Origin: Pseudomonas bohemica
GTDB taxonomy: Bacteria > Pseudomonadota > Gammaproteobacteria > Pseudomonadales > Pseudomonadaceae
NCBI RefSeq assembly: GCF_002934685.1
Contig: NZ_NKHL01000119.1
Coordinates: 175,995 to 239,994, forward strand
Reading direction: 5' to 3'
Length of the DNA stretch: 64,000 bases
This document shows, piece after piece, positions 1 through 9,484 of the stretch; the stretch's first letter is position 1; every line of letters starts with the position of its first letter. The translations under genes and the position numbers were made by a program. The notes under the pieces were generated by a model that saw nothing but the letters and a program-made list of their open reading frames with translations, made no database searches and was not told the DNA's origin.

Positions 1-1292
1 AAATCGCCCGTGGCCGCGCAATCATTCCGGCTAACATCAACCACGTCGAGCTTGAGCCGATGATCATCGGCCGCAACTTCCTGGTGAAGATCAACGGCAA
101 TATCGGCAACAGCGCGCTGGGTTCGTCCATCGAAGAAGAAGTGGCGAAACTGACCTGGGGCATTCGCTGGGGTTCGGACACGGTGATGGACCTGTCCACC
201 GGCAAACACATTCACGAAACCCGCGAGTGGATCATCCGCAACTCGCCGGTGCCAATCGGCACAGTGCCAATCTATCAGGCGCTGGAGAAAGTCGGCGGCG
301 CTGCCGAGGATCTGACCTGGGAGTTGTTCCGCGACACGCTGATCGAGCAGGCGGAGCAGGGCGTCGACTACTTCACCATTCACGCAGGCGTGTTGCTGCG
401 CTATGTGCCGCTGACCGCCAAACGCGTCACCGGGATCGTGTCCCGAGGCGGCTCGATCATGGCCAAGTGGTGTCTGGCGCATCACAAGGAAAACTTCCTC
501 TACACCCACTTCGATGAAATCTGCGAAATCATGAAGGCCTACGACGTCAGCTTCTCGCTGGGCGATGGGCTGCGTCCGGGCTCGATTGCCGACGCCAACG
601 ACGAAGCGCAATTCGGCGAGTTGGAAACCCTCGGCGAGCTGACCAAGATCGCCTGGAAACATGACGTGCAATGCATGATCGAAGGCCCTGGCCACGTGCC
701 AATGCAATTGATCAAGGAAAACATGGACAAGCAGCTGGAGTGCTGTGACGAAGCGCCGTTCTACACCCTCGGCCCGCTGACCACCGACATCGCGCCGGGT
801 TACGACCACATCACTTCAGGCATAGGCGCAGCGATGATTGGCTGGTTCGGTTGCGCGATGCTCTGCTACGTCACGCCGAAGGAGCACTTGGGCCTGCCGA
901 ACAAGGACGACGTGAAGACCGGGATCATTACCTACAAGATCGCAGCCCACGCAGCGGATCTTGCCAAGGGCCACCCCGGCGCGCAGATTCGCGATAACGC
1001 CTTGAGCAAGGCGCGTTTCGAGTTCCGTTGGGAAGACCAGTTCAACCTCGGCCTGGACCCGGACACCGCACGCTCTTACCACGACGAAACCCTGCCGAAA
1101 GACTCAGCCAAGGTCGCGCATTTTTGCTCCATGTGCGGGCCGAAATTCTGCTCGATGAAAATCACCCAGGAAGTCCGCGAATACGCTGCCAATCAGAAGA
1201 TCGAGGCGGTGGACCTGTCCGTGGCCGAGGGAATGCGCGAGCAGGCCGAGCGGTTCAAGCAGGAAGGTAGCCAGCTTTACAAAAAGGTCTAG
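1..1292 (+). CDS. thiC: Phosphomethylpyrimidine synthase ThiC (5' end outside window)
   Basis: This is the C-terminal two thirds of ThiC, the radical SAM enzyme that rearranges aminoimidazole ribotide into hydroxymethylpyrimidine phosphate for thiamine synthesis. The reading frame is open from base 3, so the gene starts upstream of the window; the ATG at 60 is internal. The family cluster-binding signature CSMCGPKFC (C-x2-C-x4-C) lies near 1129-1155, close to the C-terminus as expected. Stretches such as EGPGHVPM and TDIAPGYDHI are typical of ThiC. A TPP riboswitch is usual upstream of thiC in this genus but would lie outside this window. A putative pyrimidine permease follows, which fits thiamine metabolism. 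Confidence 0.97.
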   Translation, partial: IARGRAIIPANINHVELEPMIIGRNFLVKINGNIGNSALGSSIEEEVAKLTWGIRWGSDTVMDLSTGKHIHETREWIIRNSPVPIGTVPIYQALEKVGGAAEDLTWELFRDTLIEQAEQGVDYFTIHAGVLLRYVPLTAKRVTGIVSRGGSIMAKWCLAHHKENFLYTHFDEICEIMKAYDVSFSLGDGLRPGSIADANDEAQFGELETLGELTKIAWKHDVQCMIEGPGHVPMQLIKENMDKQLECCDEAPFYTLGPLTTDIAPGYDHITSGIGAAMIGWFGCAMLCYVTPKEHLGLPNKDDVKTGIITYKIAAHAADLAKGHPGAQIRDNALSKARFEFRWEDQFNLGLDPDTARSYHDETLPKDSAKVAHFCSMCGPKFCSMKITQEVREYAANQKIEAVDLSVAEGMREQAERFKQEGSQLYKKV

Positions 1293-1370
1293 TGCCACGG
1301 TGACCTGGAGAAGCGCGTTTGCCTGCGATGGCGTCCGTTCTGTGAACGATATGTTCGCTCAGACCCCGCG

Positions 1371-1397
1371 GTCGCGGGCAAGCGCGCTCCTACAGGG
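1371..1397. repeat. REP palindrome, single copy
   Basis: The stretch tcgcgggcaagcgcgctcct matches one of the REP classes seen elsewhere in the window (61872-61898, 63078-63102). It lies between thiC and the cytX-like gene. Because it falls in an open frame, it makes an apparent N-terminal extension of the downstream protein that should not be believed. Confidence 0.75.
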
Positions 1398-1437
1398 AGG
1401 CGTCGCCCCCAAATTCTTGCTCCTGCGAGACAACAAC

Positions 1438-2727
1438 GTGAACACACCCAGCACTTACTCACCAGACGTTCCCGTCCCCGCCGCCAAACGGGTCTTCGGC
1501 GCGCGCGATCTGTTTTCCCTCTGGTTCTCCCTCGGCATCGGGCTGATGGTCCTGCAAACCGGCGCATTGCTCGCGCCGGGTCTGGGCATGTCCGGCTCCA
1601 TGCTGGCGATCTTCCTTGGCACGCTGGTCGGGGTTCTGCTGCTCGCCGCTGTCGGCGTGATCGGCAGCGACACCGGATTGTCTTCCATGGCCGCGCTCAA
1701 GCTCAGCCTCGGCACCAGGGGCGCGGGTGTGCCGGCGATTCTCAATCTGCTGCAACTGGTCGGTTGGGGCTCGTTCGAGATCATCGTCATGCGCGACGCC
1801 GCCAGTTTGCTGGGCGCCGGCGCGTTTTCCGACTCCAGCCTCTGGGCCAACCCGATGCTCTGGACCCTGGTGTTCGGCGCGCTCGCGACCCTGCTGGCGA
1901 TCAGCGGTCCCCTGACCTTCGTGCGGCAGATCCTGCGCAAGTGGGGCATCTGGCTGCTGCTCGCTGCCTGCGCGTGGCTGACCTGGAATCTGTTCGCGAA
2001 AGCCGACCTCGCAGCGCTTTGGTCACGCGCCGGAGACGGATCGCTGCCATTTGCCGTGGGTTTCGACATCGCTATCGCCATGCCGCTGTCCTGGCTGCCG
2101 CTGATCGCCGACTACTCGCGTTTCGGCAAGCGCGCGACCGGCGTGTTCGGCGGCACAGTGCTGGGCTTCTTCATCGGCAACTTCTGGCTGATGACTCTGG
2201 GCGTCGCTTACACCCTGGCGTTCGCGCCGAGTGGTGAGGCCAACGCATTGCTGCTGGCGCTGGCCGGGGCGGGGATGGGGATTCCGTTGCTACTGATTCT
2301 GCTCGACGAATCCGAGAATGCCTTTGCCGACATTCACTCGGCGGCGGTTTCCAGCGGGATTTTGCTGAAGGCCAAGGTCGAACACCTGGCACTGGCCATC
2401 GGCATTATCTGCACGCTGATCGCCTGCTTCGCGCCGTTGGCTCAGTATCAGAATTTCCTGCTGCTGATCGGTTCGGTGTTTGCACCGCTGTTCGGCGTGG
2501 TGCTGGTGGATCACTTCATCCTGCGTCGCCGCACTCATGGCGCCGCGACAATGGGGTTACGCTGGATGACGTTGCTGGCGTGGCTGGGCGGGATTTGCAC
2601 CTATCACCTGCTGGCCAACTTCTATCCGAACGTCGGTGCAACACTGCCAGCCTTGATTGTGGCTGGCGTGTTGCAGCTGATTCTGAGTAAGACGATCAGC
2701 TCCGGCCGGGGAACAGTTCCGGCTTGA
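1438..2727 (+). CDS. cytX: NCS1-family permease, putative hydroxymethylpyrimidine transporter CytX
   Basis: A 429-residue, very hydrophobic protein with about 12 predicted membrane segments, related to nucleobase:cation symporters. I chose the GTG at 1438, which gives an N-terminus MNTPSTYSPDVPVP before the first conserved block (FGARDLFSLWFSLGIGL). The frame is open from 1300, but that extra segment reads through a REP repeat and looks non-coding. The ribosome binding site is weak. Its place directly after thiC suggests uptake of the thiamine pyrimidine precursor; that substrate is inferred from context and the CytX family. The 3' end overlaps the convergent lipoprotein gene by 32 bases. Confidence 0.85.
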   Translation: MNTPSTYSPDVPVPAAKRVFGARDLFSLWFSLGIGLMVLQTGALLAPGLGMSGSMLAIFLGTLVGVLLLAAVGVIGSDTGLSSMAALKLSLGTRGAGVPAILNLLQLVGWGSFEIIVMRDAASLLGAGAFSDSSLWANPMLWTLVFGALATLLAISGPLTFVRQILRKWGIWLLLAACAWLTWNLFAKADLAALWSRAGDGSLPFAVGFDIAIAMPLSWLPLIADYSRFGKRATGVFGGTVLGFFIGNFWLMTLGVAYTLAFAPSGEANALLLALAGAGMGIPLLLILLDESENAFADIHSAAVSSGILLKAKVEHLALAIGIICTLIACFAPLAQYQNFLLLIGSVFAPLFGVVLVDHFILRRRTHGAATMGLRWMTLLAWLGGICTYHLLANFYPNVGATLPALIVAGVLQLILSKTISSGRGTVPA

Positions 2728-3442
2728 TGATGCCGTTGAGCTGGGGATAAGGAATCTTCAGCTCGATATGGCCCATGGCGTAGGGGGCGATGGTGGTGAC
2801 CGGATATTTCAGGATCACTGCACCGTACGTCAGGGCGACGTTGGAAGTTCGCTTGAACGGCCACATCTTCTGGAACTCGGTGTCCTTGTCCAGGTGGGTG
2901 CTGATCTGCCAGGCCTGATGCGCCAGTTCGGCTTTTTCCCAGAACGCAGCTTCCTGGCCCGGCACCAGCATGTCGGCCAGCGTCAGGACCCGTTGCTGCT
3001 GCCGAGAGTAGTTGATGAACGCGCGGCCAGGGTCGCCATGAGCGCCGCCGGTGTCCAGGTAGCTCGACAGCTCGACGACGACTATCCCGTCGTGCTGCTC
3101 GCGTACTTTGGCCTGCAAATAACTGCTGTTGCGTGCTGGGGCACGGGCCAGGAACTGCTCCTGATAGGCTTTCAACGTCGGCGGCACAGGGCCGTCGGTG
3201 TCGCTGCGGGTCAGTTGCAGCAAGGTGCGCTGGACGATGGCGTCGAGCTTGGGTTCGTCCGCAAAGTGCACGGTATCGATGTTTACCAGCGGGCAATCGT
3301 CCGTGGTGCAGCCGGGCTTGATCAGCTCGGAGGCGTCGCGCTGAACGGTCAGCGGACTGCGCAGATTGGGTTGAAACAAGCTTTGGCAGGCGCCCAGTAT
3401 CAGGGCCAGGCAGGCCATTGAAATGATCTTCAAAAACGACAT
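2696..3442 (-). CDS. DUF3298/RsiV-type lipoprotein
   Basis: A 248-residue predicted lipoprotein. The start at 3442 is preceded by AAGGA at good spacing and gives MSFLKIISMACLALILGAC, a signal peptide ending in the lipobox LGAC; an in-frame ATG at 3463 has no such support. The mature part resembles DUF3298 proteins, with the segment SYLDTGGAHGDPGRAFINY characteristic of that domain (related to the anti-sigma factor RsiV C-terminal region, which binds lysozyme in Bacillus). Function here is unknown; a lysozyme-binding or envelope role is only a possibility. It is transcribed toward cytX and divergently from nudF. Confidence 0.8.
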   Translation of the reverse strand: MSFLKIISMACLALILGACQSLFQPNLRSPLTVQRDASELIKPGCTTDDCPLVNIDTVHFADEPKLDAIVQRTLLQLTRSDTDGPVPPTLKAYQEQFLARAPARNSSYLQAKVREQHDGIVVVELSSYLDTGGAHGDPGRAFINYSRQQQRVLTLADMLVPGQEAAFWEKAELAHQAWQISTHLDKDTEFQKMWPFKRTSNVALTYGAVILKYPVTTIAPYAMGHIELKIPYPQLNGIIKPELFPGRS

Positions 3443-3661
3443 GTTGATCCTTGGCGTTGGCAAAAAGGGCCATCACAGGGGGTAACGGCAACAGGCTTCG
3501 ACTGCGTCTGGCGCAATCAGTTCGCCATTGGGCGGATTAGAGTGCCTTTCCTTCGCCGTCGTCTACCCTGAGTGCCGGATTTGCCTGTTTCAGGGGGCTG
3601 CATCCAGCGCGACAGCACGTTAGGATGGCGCGAAGTCACGAGTGCTTTGAGTGAGAAATTT

Positions 3662-4279
3662 ATGACCGATACCACCAAATCGACACCCACGAAGCACGAG
3701 ATTGTCCATCGCGAAACCTGCTTCAAGGGTTTCTACCAACTGGACCGTCTGCACCTGCGCCATGAGCTGTTCGACGGCGGCATGAGCCCGGAAATCAAAC
3801 GCGAGCTGTTCGTGCGGCACGATGCCGTGTGCGTACTGCCATATGACGCCAAACGTGACGAAGTGGTCCTGCTCGAGCAGTTTCGGGTGGGCGTGATCGG
3901 CAAGCATCCCAACCCCTGGTTGATCGAAATGGTCGCTGGCCTGATCGATAAAAAAGAGGAACCCGAAGAGGTTGCTCACCGCGAAGGAGAGGAGGAAGCT
4001 GGGCTGGTCTTCAGCGCGTTGTGGCCTATCACCAAATACTTTCCGTCGCCCGGTGGCAGTAACGAATTCGTGCACCTGTACCTGGGCAAATGCGAGAGCG
4101 AGGGGGCAGGTGGGGTTCATGGGCTGGAGGAAGAGGCCGAAGACATCCGTGTGTCGGTCTGGTCGTTCGATGACGCGATGCAAGCCGTAAAAGACGGACG
4201 CATCGTCAACGCGGCAACTATCATCGCAATACAGTGGCTGGCGCTCAATCGCGCCGAAATCCGGGGGCTGTGGTCGTGA
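3662..4279 (+). CDS. nudF: ADP-ribose pyrophosphatase (Nudix)
   Basis: A 205-residue Nudix hydrolase that splits ADP-ribose to AMP and ribose 5-phosphate. The Nudix box lies at about residues 93-115: Gly, five residues, Glu, seven residues, then REGEEEAGL; a Gly sits where a small aliphatic residue is more common. I chose the ATG at 3662, which gives MTDTTKSTPTKHEIV, over an in-frame ATG at 3572 that has no conserved sequence behind it. It opens a cluster (nudF, DUF1249 gene, cpdA, yqiA, parE) with the same order as E. coli nudF-yqiB-cpdA-yqiA-parE. Its stop overlaps the GTG of the next gene. Confidence 0.92.
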   Translation: MTDTTKSTPTKHEIVHRETCFKGFYQLDRLHLRHELFDGGMSPEIKRELFVRHDAVCVLPYDAKRDEVVLLEQFRVGVIGKHPNPWLIEMVAGLIDKKEEPEEVAHREGEEEAGLVFSALWPITKYFPSPGGSNEFVHLYLGKCESEGAGGVHGLEEEAEDIRVSVWSFDDAMQAVKDGRIVNAATIIAIQWLALNRAEIRGLWS

Positions 4280-4722
4280 ATCTTCTGCGCGAGCGCTACC
4301 GTGTCGACCTCGCCGGGCTGCAGGCAGCCTGTGAGGCGAACTACGCGCGCTTGATGCGTTTGTTACCTGACATGCGCAATGCACAACGTTCTCGCCGGGT
4401 GGCCGTCACCCAAGGCGATCAAATGCTGGGTGTGCTGGCGGTCGAGGTGATTCTCGACTGCCCTTACACCACCACTTTGCAGGTTCGCCAGGAACACAGC
4501 CTGCCGTGGCTGCCGGTGCCGGTCCTGGAAGTGCAGGTCTATCACGACGCGCGCATGGCTGAAGTCATCGGTGCCGAACACGCGCGGCGCTTTCAGGGGA
4601 TCTACCCATACCCTAATGCGGACATGCACCAGCCTGACGAAAAGACCCAGTTGAATCTTTTCCTTGGTGAGTGGCTCAGTCATTGTCTGGCGTGCGGACA
4701 TGAGTATGAGGCGGTTCGCTGA
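4276..4722 (+). CDS. DUF1249 family protein (YqiB-like)
   Basis: A 148-residue cytosolic protein of the DUF1249/YqiB family with no assigned biochemical function. The GTG at 4276 overlaps the nudF stop (GTGA), which implies translational coupling and fixes the start. The segment YPYPNADMHQPDEKTQLNLF and the C-terminal LGEWLSHCLACG are recognisable family blocks. Its constant position between nudF and cpdA in enterics and pseudomonads is the main functional hint. Confidence 0.88.
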   Translation: MNLLRERYRVDLAGLQAACEANYARLMRLLPDMRNAQRSRRVAVTQGDQMLGVLAVEVILDCPYTTTLQVRQEHSLPWLPVPVLEVQVYHDARMAEVIGAEHARRFQGIYPYPNADMHQPDEKTQLNLFLGEWLSHCLACGHEYEAVR

Positions 4723-4744
4723 TTTCGGTGGGACGCAATCACCC

Positions 4745-4838
4745 TGTGTGAGTGAACTTGCTCACGAAAAACGGATTTTCAGCCGATAGAGATGTCATGA
4801 CTGCACAGGCCCTTTCGTGAGCCAACTCACTCCCGCAG
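4745..4838. repeat. Inverted REP pair
   Basis: Two REP units in opposite orientation, tgtgagtgaacttgctcacg near 4747 and tcgtgagccaactcactccc near 4815, separated by about 40 bases. The same arrangement recurs at 16346-16437 and 26483-26575. It fills much of the 229-base gap between the DUF1249 gene and cpdA; the remainder shows only the cpdA leader. Confidence 0.8.
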
Positions 4839-4951
4839 TTCGTGGATTCCCCAGTCTCTGGCACAAATTAAGAACCGCCACCCTCTTTCCGGTTTGCCGT
4901 CGTAACGATCTGACACCATAATCCGGCCATATCTGCTCAAGGAGATGGCCA

Positions 4952-5761
4952 TTGCCGAGCGCATCCTCAACCCCATCCTCCGTGTTGGTGGTTCAACTGT
5001 CCGACAGCCACCTGTTCGCTGAAGCGGATGGCACGCTGCTGGGCATGAAAACCCGTGACAGCCTTCATGCCGTGGTGAATTTGGTGCTGGCCGAACAAGG
5101 GCAGATCGATCTAGTGCTGGCCACCGGCGATCTGTCCCAGGACGGCACGGTCGAGTCCTATCAGGCGTTTCGCCAGGCGAGCGACCGGCTCAAGGCCCCG
5201 AAACGCTGGCTTGCGGGCAATCACGATGAGTTACATGAAATGGCCATTGCCGCGCGGCACAGCGATTTCCTCGACCCTGTCGTGGATATCGGTAACTGGC
5301 GCATCACGTTGCTCGATTCGGCGGTGCCGGGATCGGTCCCTGGCTATCTGGAAGACAAGCAACTGCAATTGCTCGCCCAGGCGTTAAGCGAAGCGCCGGA
5401 GCGTCATCACCTGGTTTGTCTTCATCATCACCCGGTGCCCATTGGTGCAGCGTGGATGGAGCCCATCGGTCTGCGTAATCCTGATGCCCTGTTTTCGTTG
5501 CTGGAGCGTTTTCCGCAGACGCGAGCGCTGCTCTGGGGCCATGTGCATCAAGAGTTCGACCAACTCCGTAACGGCTTGCGGCTGATCGCTTCGCCCTCCA
5601 CCTGTATTCAGTTCGCGCCCGGTAGCCTGGATTTCGGCCTGGATTCGCTGGCGCCGGGCTATCGCTGGCTGCGCCTGCAGGACGATGGGCAGATTGAAAC
5701 CGGTGTCTCGCGCGTCGCGCCGGACCTGTTCGAGGTCGATCTCAACGGCGCCGGCTATTGA
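4952..5761 (+). CDS. cpdA: 3',5'-cyclic-AMP phosphodiesterase CpdA
   Basis: A 269-residue calcineurin-like metallophosphoesterase that degrades cAMP, which in pseudomonads tunes Vfr signalling. The metal-binding motifs are all present in order: LSDSHLF near the N-terminus, GDLSQDG, GNHDE, HHHPVP and GHVHQEF. It starts at TTG 4952, preceded at seven bases by AAGGAG (4939-4944). A nearby ATG at 4945 is out of frame. In the conserved nudF-to-parE cluster it is followed by yqiA. Confidence 0.93.
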   Translation: MPSASSTPSSVLVVQLSDSHLFAEADGTLLGMKTRDSLHAVVNLVLAEQGQIDLVLATGDLSQDGTVESYQAFRQASDRLKAPKRWLAGNHDELHEMAIAARHSDFLDPVVDIGNWRITLLDSAVPGSVPGYLEDKQLQLLAQALSEAPERHHLVCLHHHPVPIGAAWMEPIGLRNPDALFSLLERFPQTRALLWGHVHQEFDQLRNGLRLIASPSTCIQFAPGSLDFGLDSLAPGYRWLRLQDDGQIETGVSRVAPDLFEVDLNGAGY

Positions 5762-5873
5762 AAGGAATTCGCGGCATACCATCAACTAACGAGTCTTCAC
5801 GCGGTTGTCTCTGTAAACTGCGTGGCTTTGCCGCTTGCGGGGCGAATCGACTCGCAGCTTCTGGAGGCACGTT

Positions 5874-6494
5874 GTGAACCACGATCACTCGACTCTTCTT
5901 TATATACATGGGCTCAACAGCTCGGCGATGTCGAATAAGGCCACGCAGCTGGCCGGTTTGATGAAGCGTCTTGGGCTTGGAGAGCAACTGCGCGTGCCAG
6001 AGCTGCATCATCACCCGCGTCAGGCGCTGGTTCAGCTGGAAACGGCGATCGACGAGCTGGGTGGGCGGCCATTACTGGTCGGCAGCTCACTCGGCGGCTA
6101 CTATGCGACTCACTTGGCTGAGCGTCATGGCCTGAAGGCTGTGCTGATCAACCCGGCGGTCAATCCGCACCAGCTGTTCGATGGTTTTCTGGGCACCCAA
6201 AAAAACCTCTATACCGGCGAAAGCTGGGAGCTGACGCACGACCATGTGGATGCGCTGGCAGAGCTGGAAGTCCCCGCTCCGCAGGACCCGCAGCGCATAC
6301 AAGTGTGGTTGCAAACTGGCGACGAGACGCTGGATTATCGGCGCGCGCAGGCGTTTTATCGGGCCTGCGCGCTACGAATCGAAGCGGGCGGCGATCACGG
6401 CTTCCAGGGTTTTGCCGAAAAAATGCCGACCCTGTTGAGTTTTGCCGGATTCGCTCCCGAACTGCTGCAGGCGATCGATCTGTCGGCGCTGTGA
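5874..6494 (+). CDS. yqiA: YqiA-type alpha/beta hydrolase esterase
   Basis: A 206-residue esterase of the YqiA/UPF0227 family. The nucleophile motif GSSLGG places Ser at residue 71; Asp150 (TGDET) and His175 (GGDHGFQ) complete a likely triad. The GTG at 5874 follows CTGGAGG, so the longer in-frame start at 5835 is not used. In E. coli YqiA hydrolyses short-chain acyl esters in vitro but its physiological substrate is unknown. Its stop lies 90 bases before parE. Confidence 0.9.
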   Translation: MNHDHSTLLYIHGLNSSAMSNKATQLAGLMKRLGLGEQLRVPELHHHPRQALVQLETAIDELGGRPLLVGSSLGGYYATHLAERHGLKAVLINPAVNPHQLFDGFLGTQKNLYTGESWELTHDHVDALAELEVPAPQDPQRIQVWLQTGDETLDYRRAQAFYRACALRIEAGGDHGFQGFAEKMPTLLSFAGFAPELLQAIDLSAL

Positions 6495-6584
6495 AGCCAG
6501 CGCGCAAATCGAAGCATTTGCTGAAACAAACAGGTAGAACAGTGTCACTTCGAAATTTCATGAACGACTTGATGACGAGACCCC

Positions 6585-8489
6585 ATGGCCAATCCCAGCG
6601 CTAGCTCTTATAACGCAGACGCCATCGAAGTCCTCTCGGGCCTCGACCCGGTCCGCAAGCGGCCGGGCATGTACACCGACACCACGCGGCCGAACCACCT
6701 CGCCCAGGAAGTCATCGACAACAGCGTCGACGAAGCCCTGGCCGGTCATGCCAGATCGGTGCAGGTCATCCTCCACGCCGACAACTCCCTGGAAGTGGCC
6801 GATGACGGTCGCGGCATGCCCGTGGACATTCACCCTGAAGAAGGCGTGTCGGGCGTCGAGCTGATCCTCACCAAGCTGCACGCGGGCGGCAAGTTCTCCA
6901 ACAAGAATTACCAATTCTCCGGCGGTTTGCACGGCGTGGGCATTTCCGTGGTCAACGCGCTCTCCACCCAGGTGCGGGTGCGGGTCAAGCGTGACGGCAA
7001 CGAATACGAAATGACCTTCGCCGACGGCTTCAAAGCCACCGAACTGGCCGTTATCGGCACCGTCGGCAAGCGCAATACTGGCACCAGCGTGTACTTCGCG
7101 CCGGACCCCAAATATTTCGACAGCCCGAAATTCTCGGTCAGCCGCCTCAAGCACGTGCTCAAGGCCAAGGCCGTTCTGTGCCCTGGGCTGCTGGTCAGCT
7201 TCGAAGACAAAAGCAGCGGCGAGAAGGTCGAGTGGCATTACGAGGATGGCCTGCGCTCCTATCTGCAGGATTCGGTCAATGACTTCCTGCGTCTGCCGGA
7301 AGAACCGTTCTGCGGCGCCTTTGCCGGTAACAAGGAAGCCGTCGACTGGGCGCTGTTGTGGTTGCCCGAAGGCGGCGACAGCGTTCAGGAAAGCTACGTC
7401 AACCTGATTCCCACCGCGCAGGGCGGCACCCACGTCAACGGTCTGCGTCAGGGCTTGCTGGATGCGATGCGCGAATTCTGTGAATTCCGCAATCTTCTGC
7501 CGCGCGGGGTGAAGCTGGCGCCGGAAGACGTCTGGGAGCGCATTGCCTTCGTCCTTTCGATGAAAATGCAGGAGCCGCAATTCTCCGGGCAGACCAAAGA
7601 GCGCCTGTCATCCCGCGAGGCCGCGGCGTTCGTGTCTGGCGTGGTCAAGGACGCCTTCAGCCTCTGGCTCAACGCGCACCCGGAAATGGGCATGCAGCTG
7701 GCCGAGCTGGCCATTAATAACGCCGGTCGGCGCCTCAAAGCGAGCAAAAAGGTCGAGCGCAAACGCATCACCCAGGGCCCCGCGCTGCCGGGCAAATTGG
7801 CCGACTGCGCGGGACAGGACCCGATGCGCGCCGAGCTGTTTCTGGTCGAGGGCGACTCCGCTGGTGGTTCAGCCAAGCAGGCACGGGACAAAGAATTCCA
7901 GGCCATCCTGCCGTTGCGCGGCAAGATCCTGAACACCTGGGAAGTCGATGGCGGCGAAGTGCTCGCCAGTCAGGAAGTGCACAACATCGCGGTCGCCATC
8001 GGTGTCGATCCAGGCGCAGCGGACATGAGCCAGCTGCGTTACGGCAAGATCTGCATCCTCGCCGACGCCGACTCCGATGGGCTGCACATCGCCACCTTGC
8101 TCTGCGCCTTGTTCGTCCAGCATTTCCGCCCGCTGGTGGACGCCGGTCATGTTTACGTCGCGATGCCGCCGCTGTACCGCATCGATTTGGGCAAGGATAT
8201 TTATTACGCCCTGGACGAGGCCGAGCGCGATGGGATTCTCGACCGTCTGGTGGCTGAGAAGAAACGCGGCAAGCCGCAGGTCACCCGATTCAAAGGCCTG
8301 GGTGAAATGAACCCGCCGCAACTGCGCGAAACCACCATGGACCCGAACACCCGTCGCTTGGTGCAACTTACCCTGGACGATTTCGAGGCCACATCAGAGA
8401 TCATGGACATGCTGCTGGCCAAGAAACGCGCGGGCGACCGCAAAACGTGGCTCGAATCCAAGGGCAACCTGGCCGAGGTGCTGGTTTGA
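6585..8489 (+). CDS. parE: DNA topoisomerase IV subunit B (ParE)
   Basis: A 634-residue ATPase subunit of topoisomerase IV, which decatenates daughter chromosomes together with ParC. The N-terminal GHKL ATPase part shows VIDNSVDEALAG, DDGRGMPVD and GGLHGVGISVVNALS. The TOPRIM part carries EGDSAGGSA near residue 421 and DADSDGLHIATLL near residue 494. Length is normal. The next ATG sits in the stop (TGATG), so the downstream gene is probably coupled. parC follows two genes later, as in other pseudomonads. Confidence 0.98.
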   Translation: MANPSASSYNADAIEVLSGLDPVRKRPGMYTDTTRPNHLAQEVIDNSVDEALAGHARSVQVILHADNSLEVADDGRGMPVDIHPEEGVSGVELILTKLHAGGKFSNKNYQFSGGLHGVGISVVNALSTQVRVRVKRDGNEYEMTFADGFKATELAVIGTVGKRNTGTSVYFAPDPKYFDSPKFSVSRLKHVLKAKAVLCPGLLVSFEDKSSGEKVEWHYEDGLRSYLQDSVNDFLRLPEEPFCGAFAGNKEAVDWALLWLPEGGDSVQESYVNLIPTAQGGTHVNGLRQGLLDAMREFCEFRNLLPRGVKLAPEDVWERIAFVLSMKMQEPQFSGQTKERLSSREAAAFVSGVVKDAFSLWLNAHPEMGMQLAELAINNAGRRLKASKKVERKRITQGPALPGKLADCAGQDPMRAELFLVEGDSAGGSAKQARDKEFQAILPLRGKILNTWEVDGGEVLASQEVHNIAVAIGVDPGAADMSQLRYGKICILADADSDGLHIATLLCALFVQHFRPLVDAGHVYVAMPPLYRIDLGKDIYYALDEAERDGILDRLVAEKKRGKPQVTRFKGLGEMNPPQLRETTMDPNTRRLVQLTLDDFEATSEIMDMLLAKKRAGDRKTWLESKGNLAEVLV

Positions 8490-9484
8490 TGCGAGGTTGG
8501 CTGGCAGCCCTGTTGCTGACCGCCACGCCCGCCTTCGCTGCGCAGCCGCCCTCACAAAAGCCGCTGCTTGAACTCAAGTTGCTGTCCGAGCATGCTGTCG
8601 ACGACATGGTCGGCGGCAATTTGTCGGGCCTTGCGTCGTGCAATGGTGTGCTGTGGACGGTCTCCGACCGCGACGACACGCTGCTGTACAGCCTTGATAC
8701 CGCAGCGACCGTCTGGAAAGCCCATGCGCTGAAGCTTGAGATTCCGCCGATTCCCGACAGCGGCCTGTCGGCGACCTTGCGCGGCATGGCCAAGGCGGCC
8801 TCGCTGATCCGCGGCGGCGACCTGGATTTCGAGGGCGTGACCTGTGATGCCGCAGGCAATCGCTATCTGGTCAGCGAAGGCTTCGCTACGGTGCTGAAAG
8901 TTCCGGTTGATGGTGCGCCGAGCTGGTTGCCATTGCCGCAGGAACTGGTCCAGGAAGCTCAGTCGGCCGGCATGCTGCAGCACTTCAACGCGATTTTCGA
9001 AGGCATTGCCATTAGTCCGGCAGGCGATCAGTTGTGGCTGGCGGCCGAGCGCGAAAAACGTGGCTTGCTGACCGCCAGGTTGGGTAAGGACGGCTGGACC
9101 TGTGGCGCCAGCTGTATTTTGCAGGTCGAGTCCGGCAATGACATTCTGCCGCCGCAACTGGGTGGCAAATCGATGGCCAAGGATTTCGCCGATGTCTCGC
9201 TGCACAAGGGCAAGCTGTACACCCTCGAGCGCGCGGCGTATCGCATCTGCCGGCGGACGCTGGAATCCGGGCAACTGGAGGCCTGCTGGTCTTTCGCCAA
9301 AGAGGCTTTGCTGCCGAACCGGCTCTACGATCAGAAGTACGGACTGACCGAAGCGTTGATCGTGGATGACACTGGAGCGTGGGTCGGCATCGACAATAAC
9401 TTCGGTGCGCGCGCCGACGGTGAAACACGCCCCATCGTCTGGCGATTTGCCGCGCCTGAAGGTGGCTGGGGCGGCAAGCGTTGA
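8489..9484 (+). CDS. Exported phytase-esterase-like protein
   Basis: A 331-residue protein with a Sec signal peptide (MRGWLAALLLTATPAFA, cleavage near residue 17). The mature part looks like the 'esterase-like activity of phytase' / SdiA-regulated beta-propeller group: VSDRDDTLLYSLD, GDLDFEGVTCD, EGIAISPAGDQLWLAAERE. It starts at the ATG overlapping the parE stop. It is probably periplasmic; enzymatic activity is not established. Together with the next gene it forms a pair inserted between parE and parC, the same layout as in P. aeruginosa. Confidence 0.8.
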   Translation: MRGWLAALLLTATPAFAAQPPSQKPLLELKLLSEHAVDDMVGGNLSGLASCNGVLWTVSDRDDTLLYSLDTAATVWKAHALKLEIPPIPDSGLSATLRGMAKAASLIRGGDLDFEGVTCDAAGNRYLVSEGFATVLKVPVDGAPSWLPLPQELVQEAQSAGMLQHFNAIFEGIAISPAGDQLWLAAEREKRGLLTARLGKDGWTCGASCILQVESGNDILPPQLGGKSMAKDFADVSLHKGKLYTLERAAYRICRRTLESGQLEACWSFAKEALLPNRLYDQKYGLTEALIVDDTGAWVGIDNNFGARADGETRPIVWRFAAPEGGWGGKR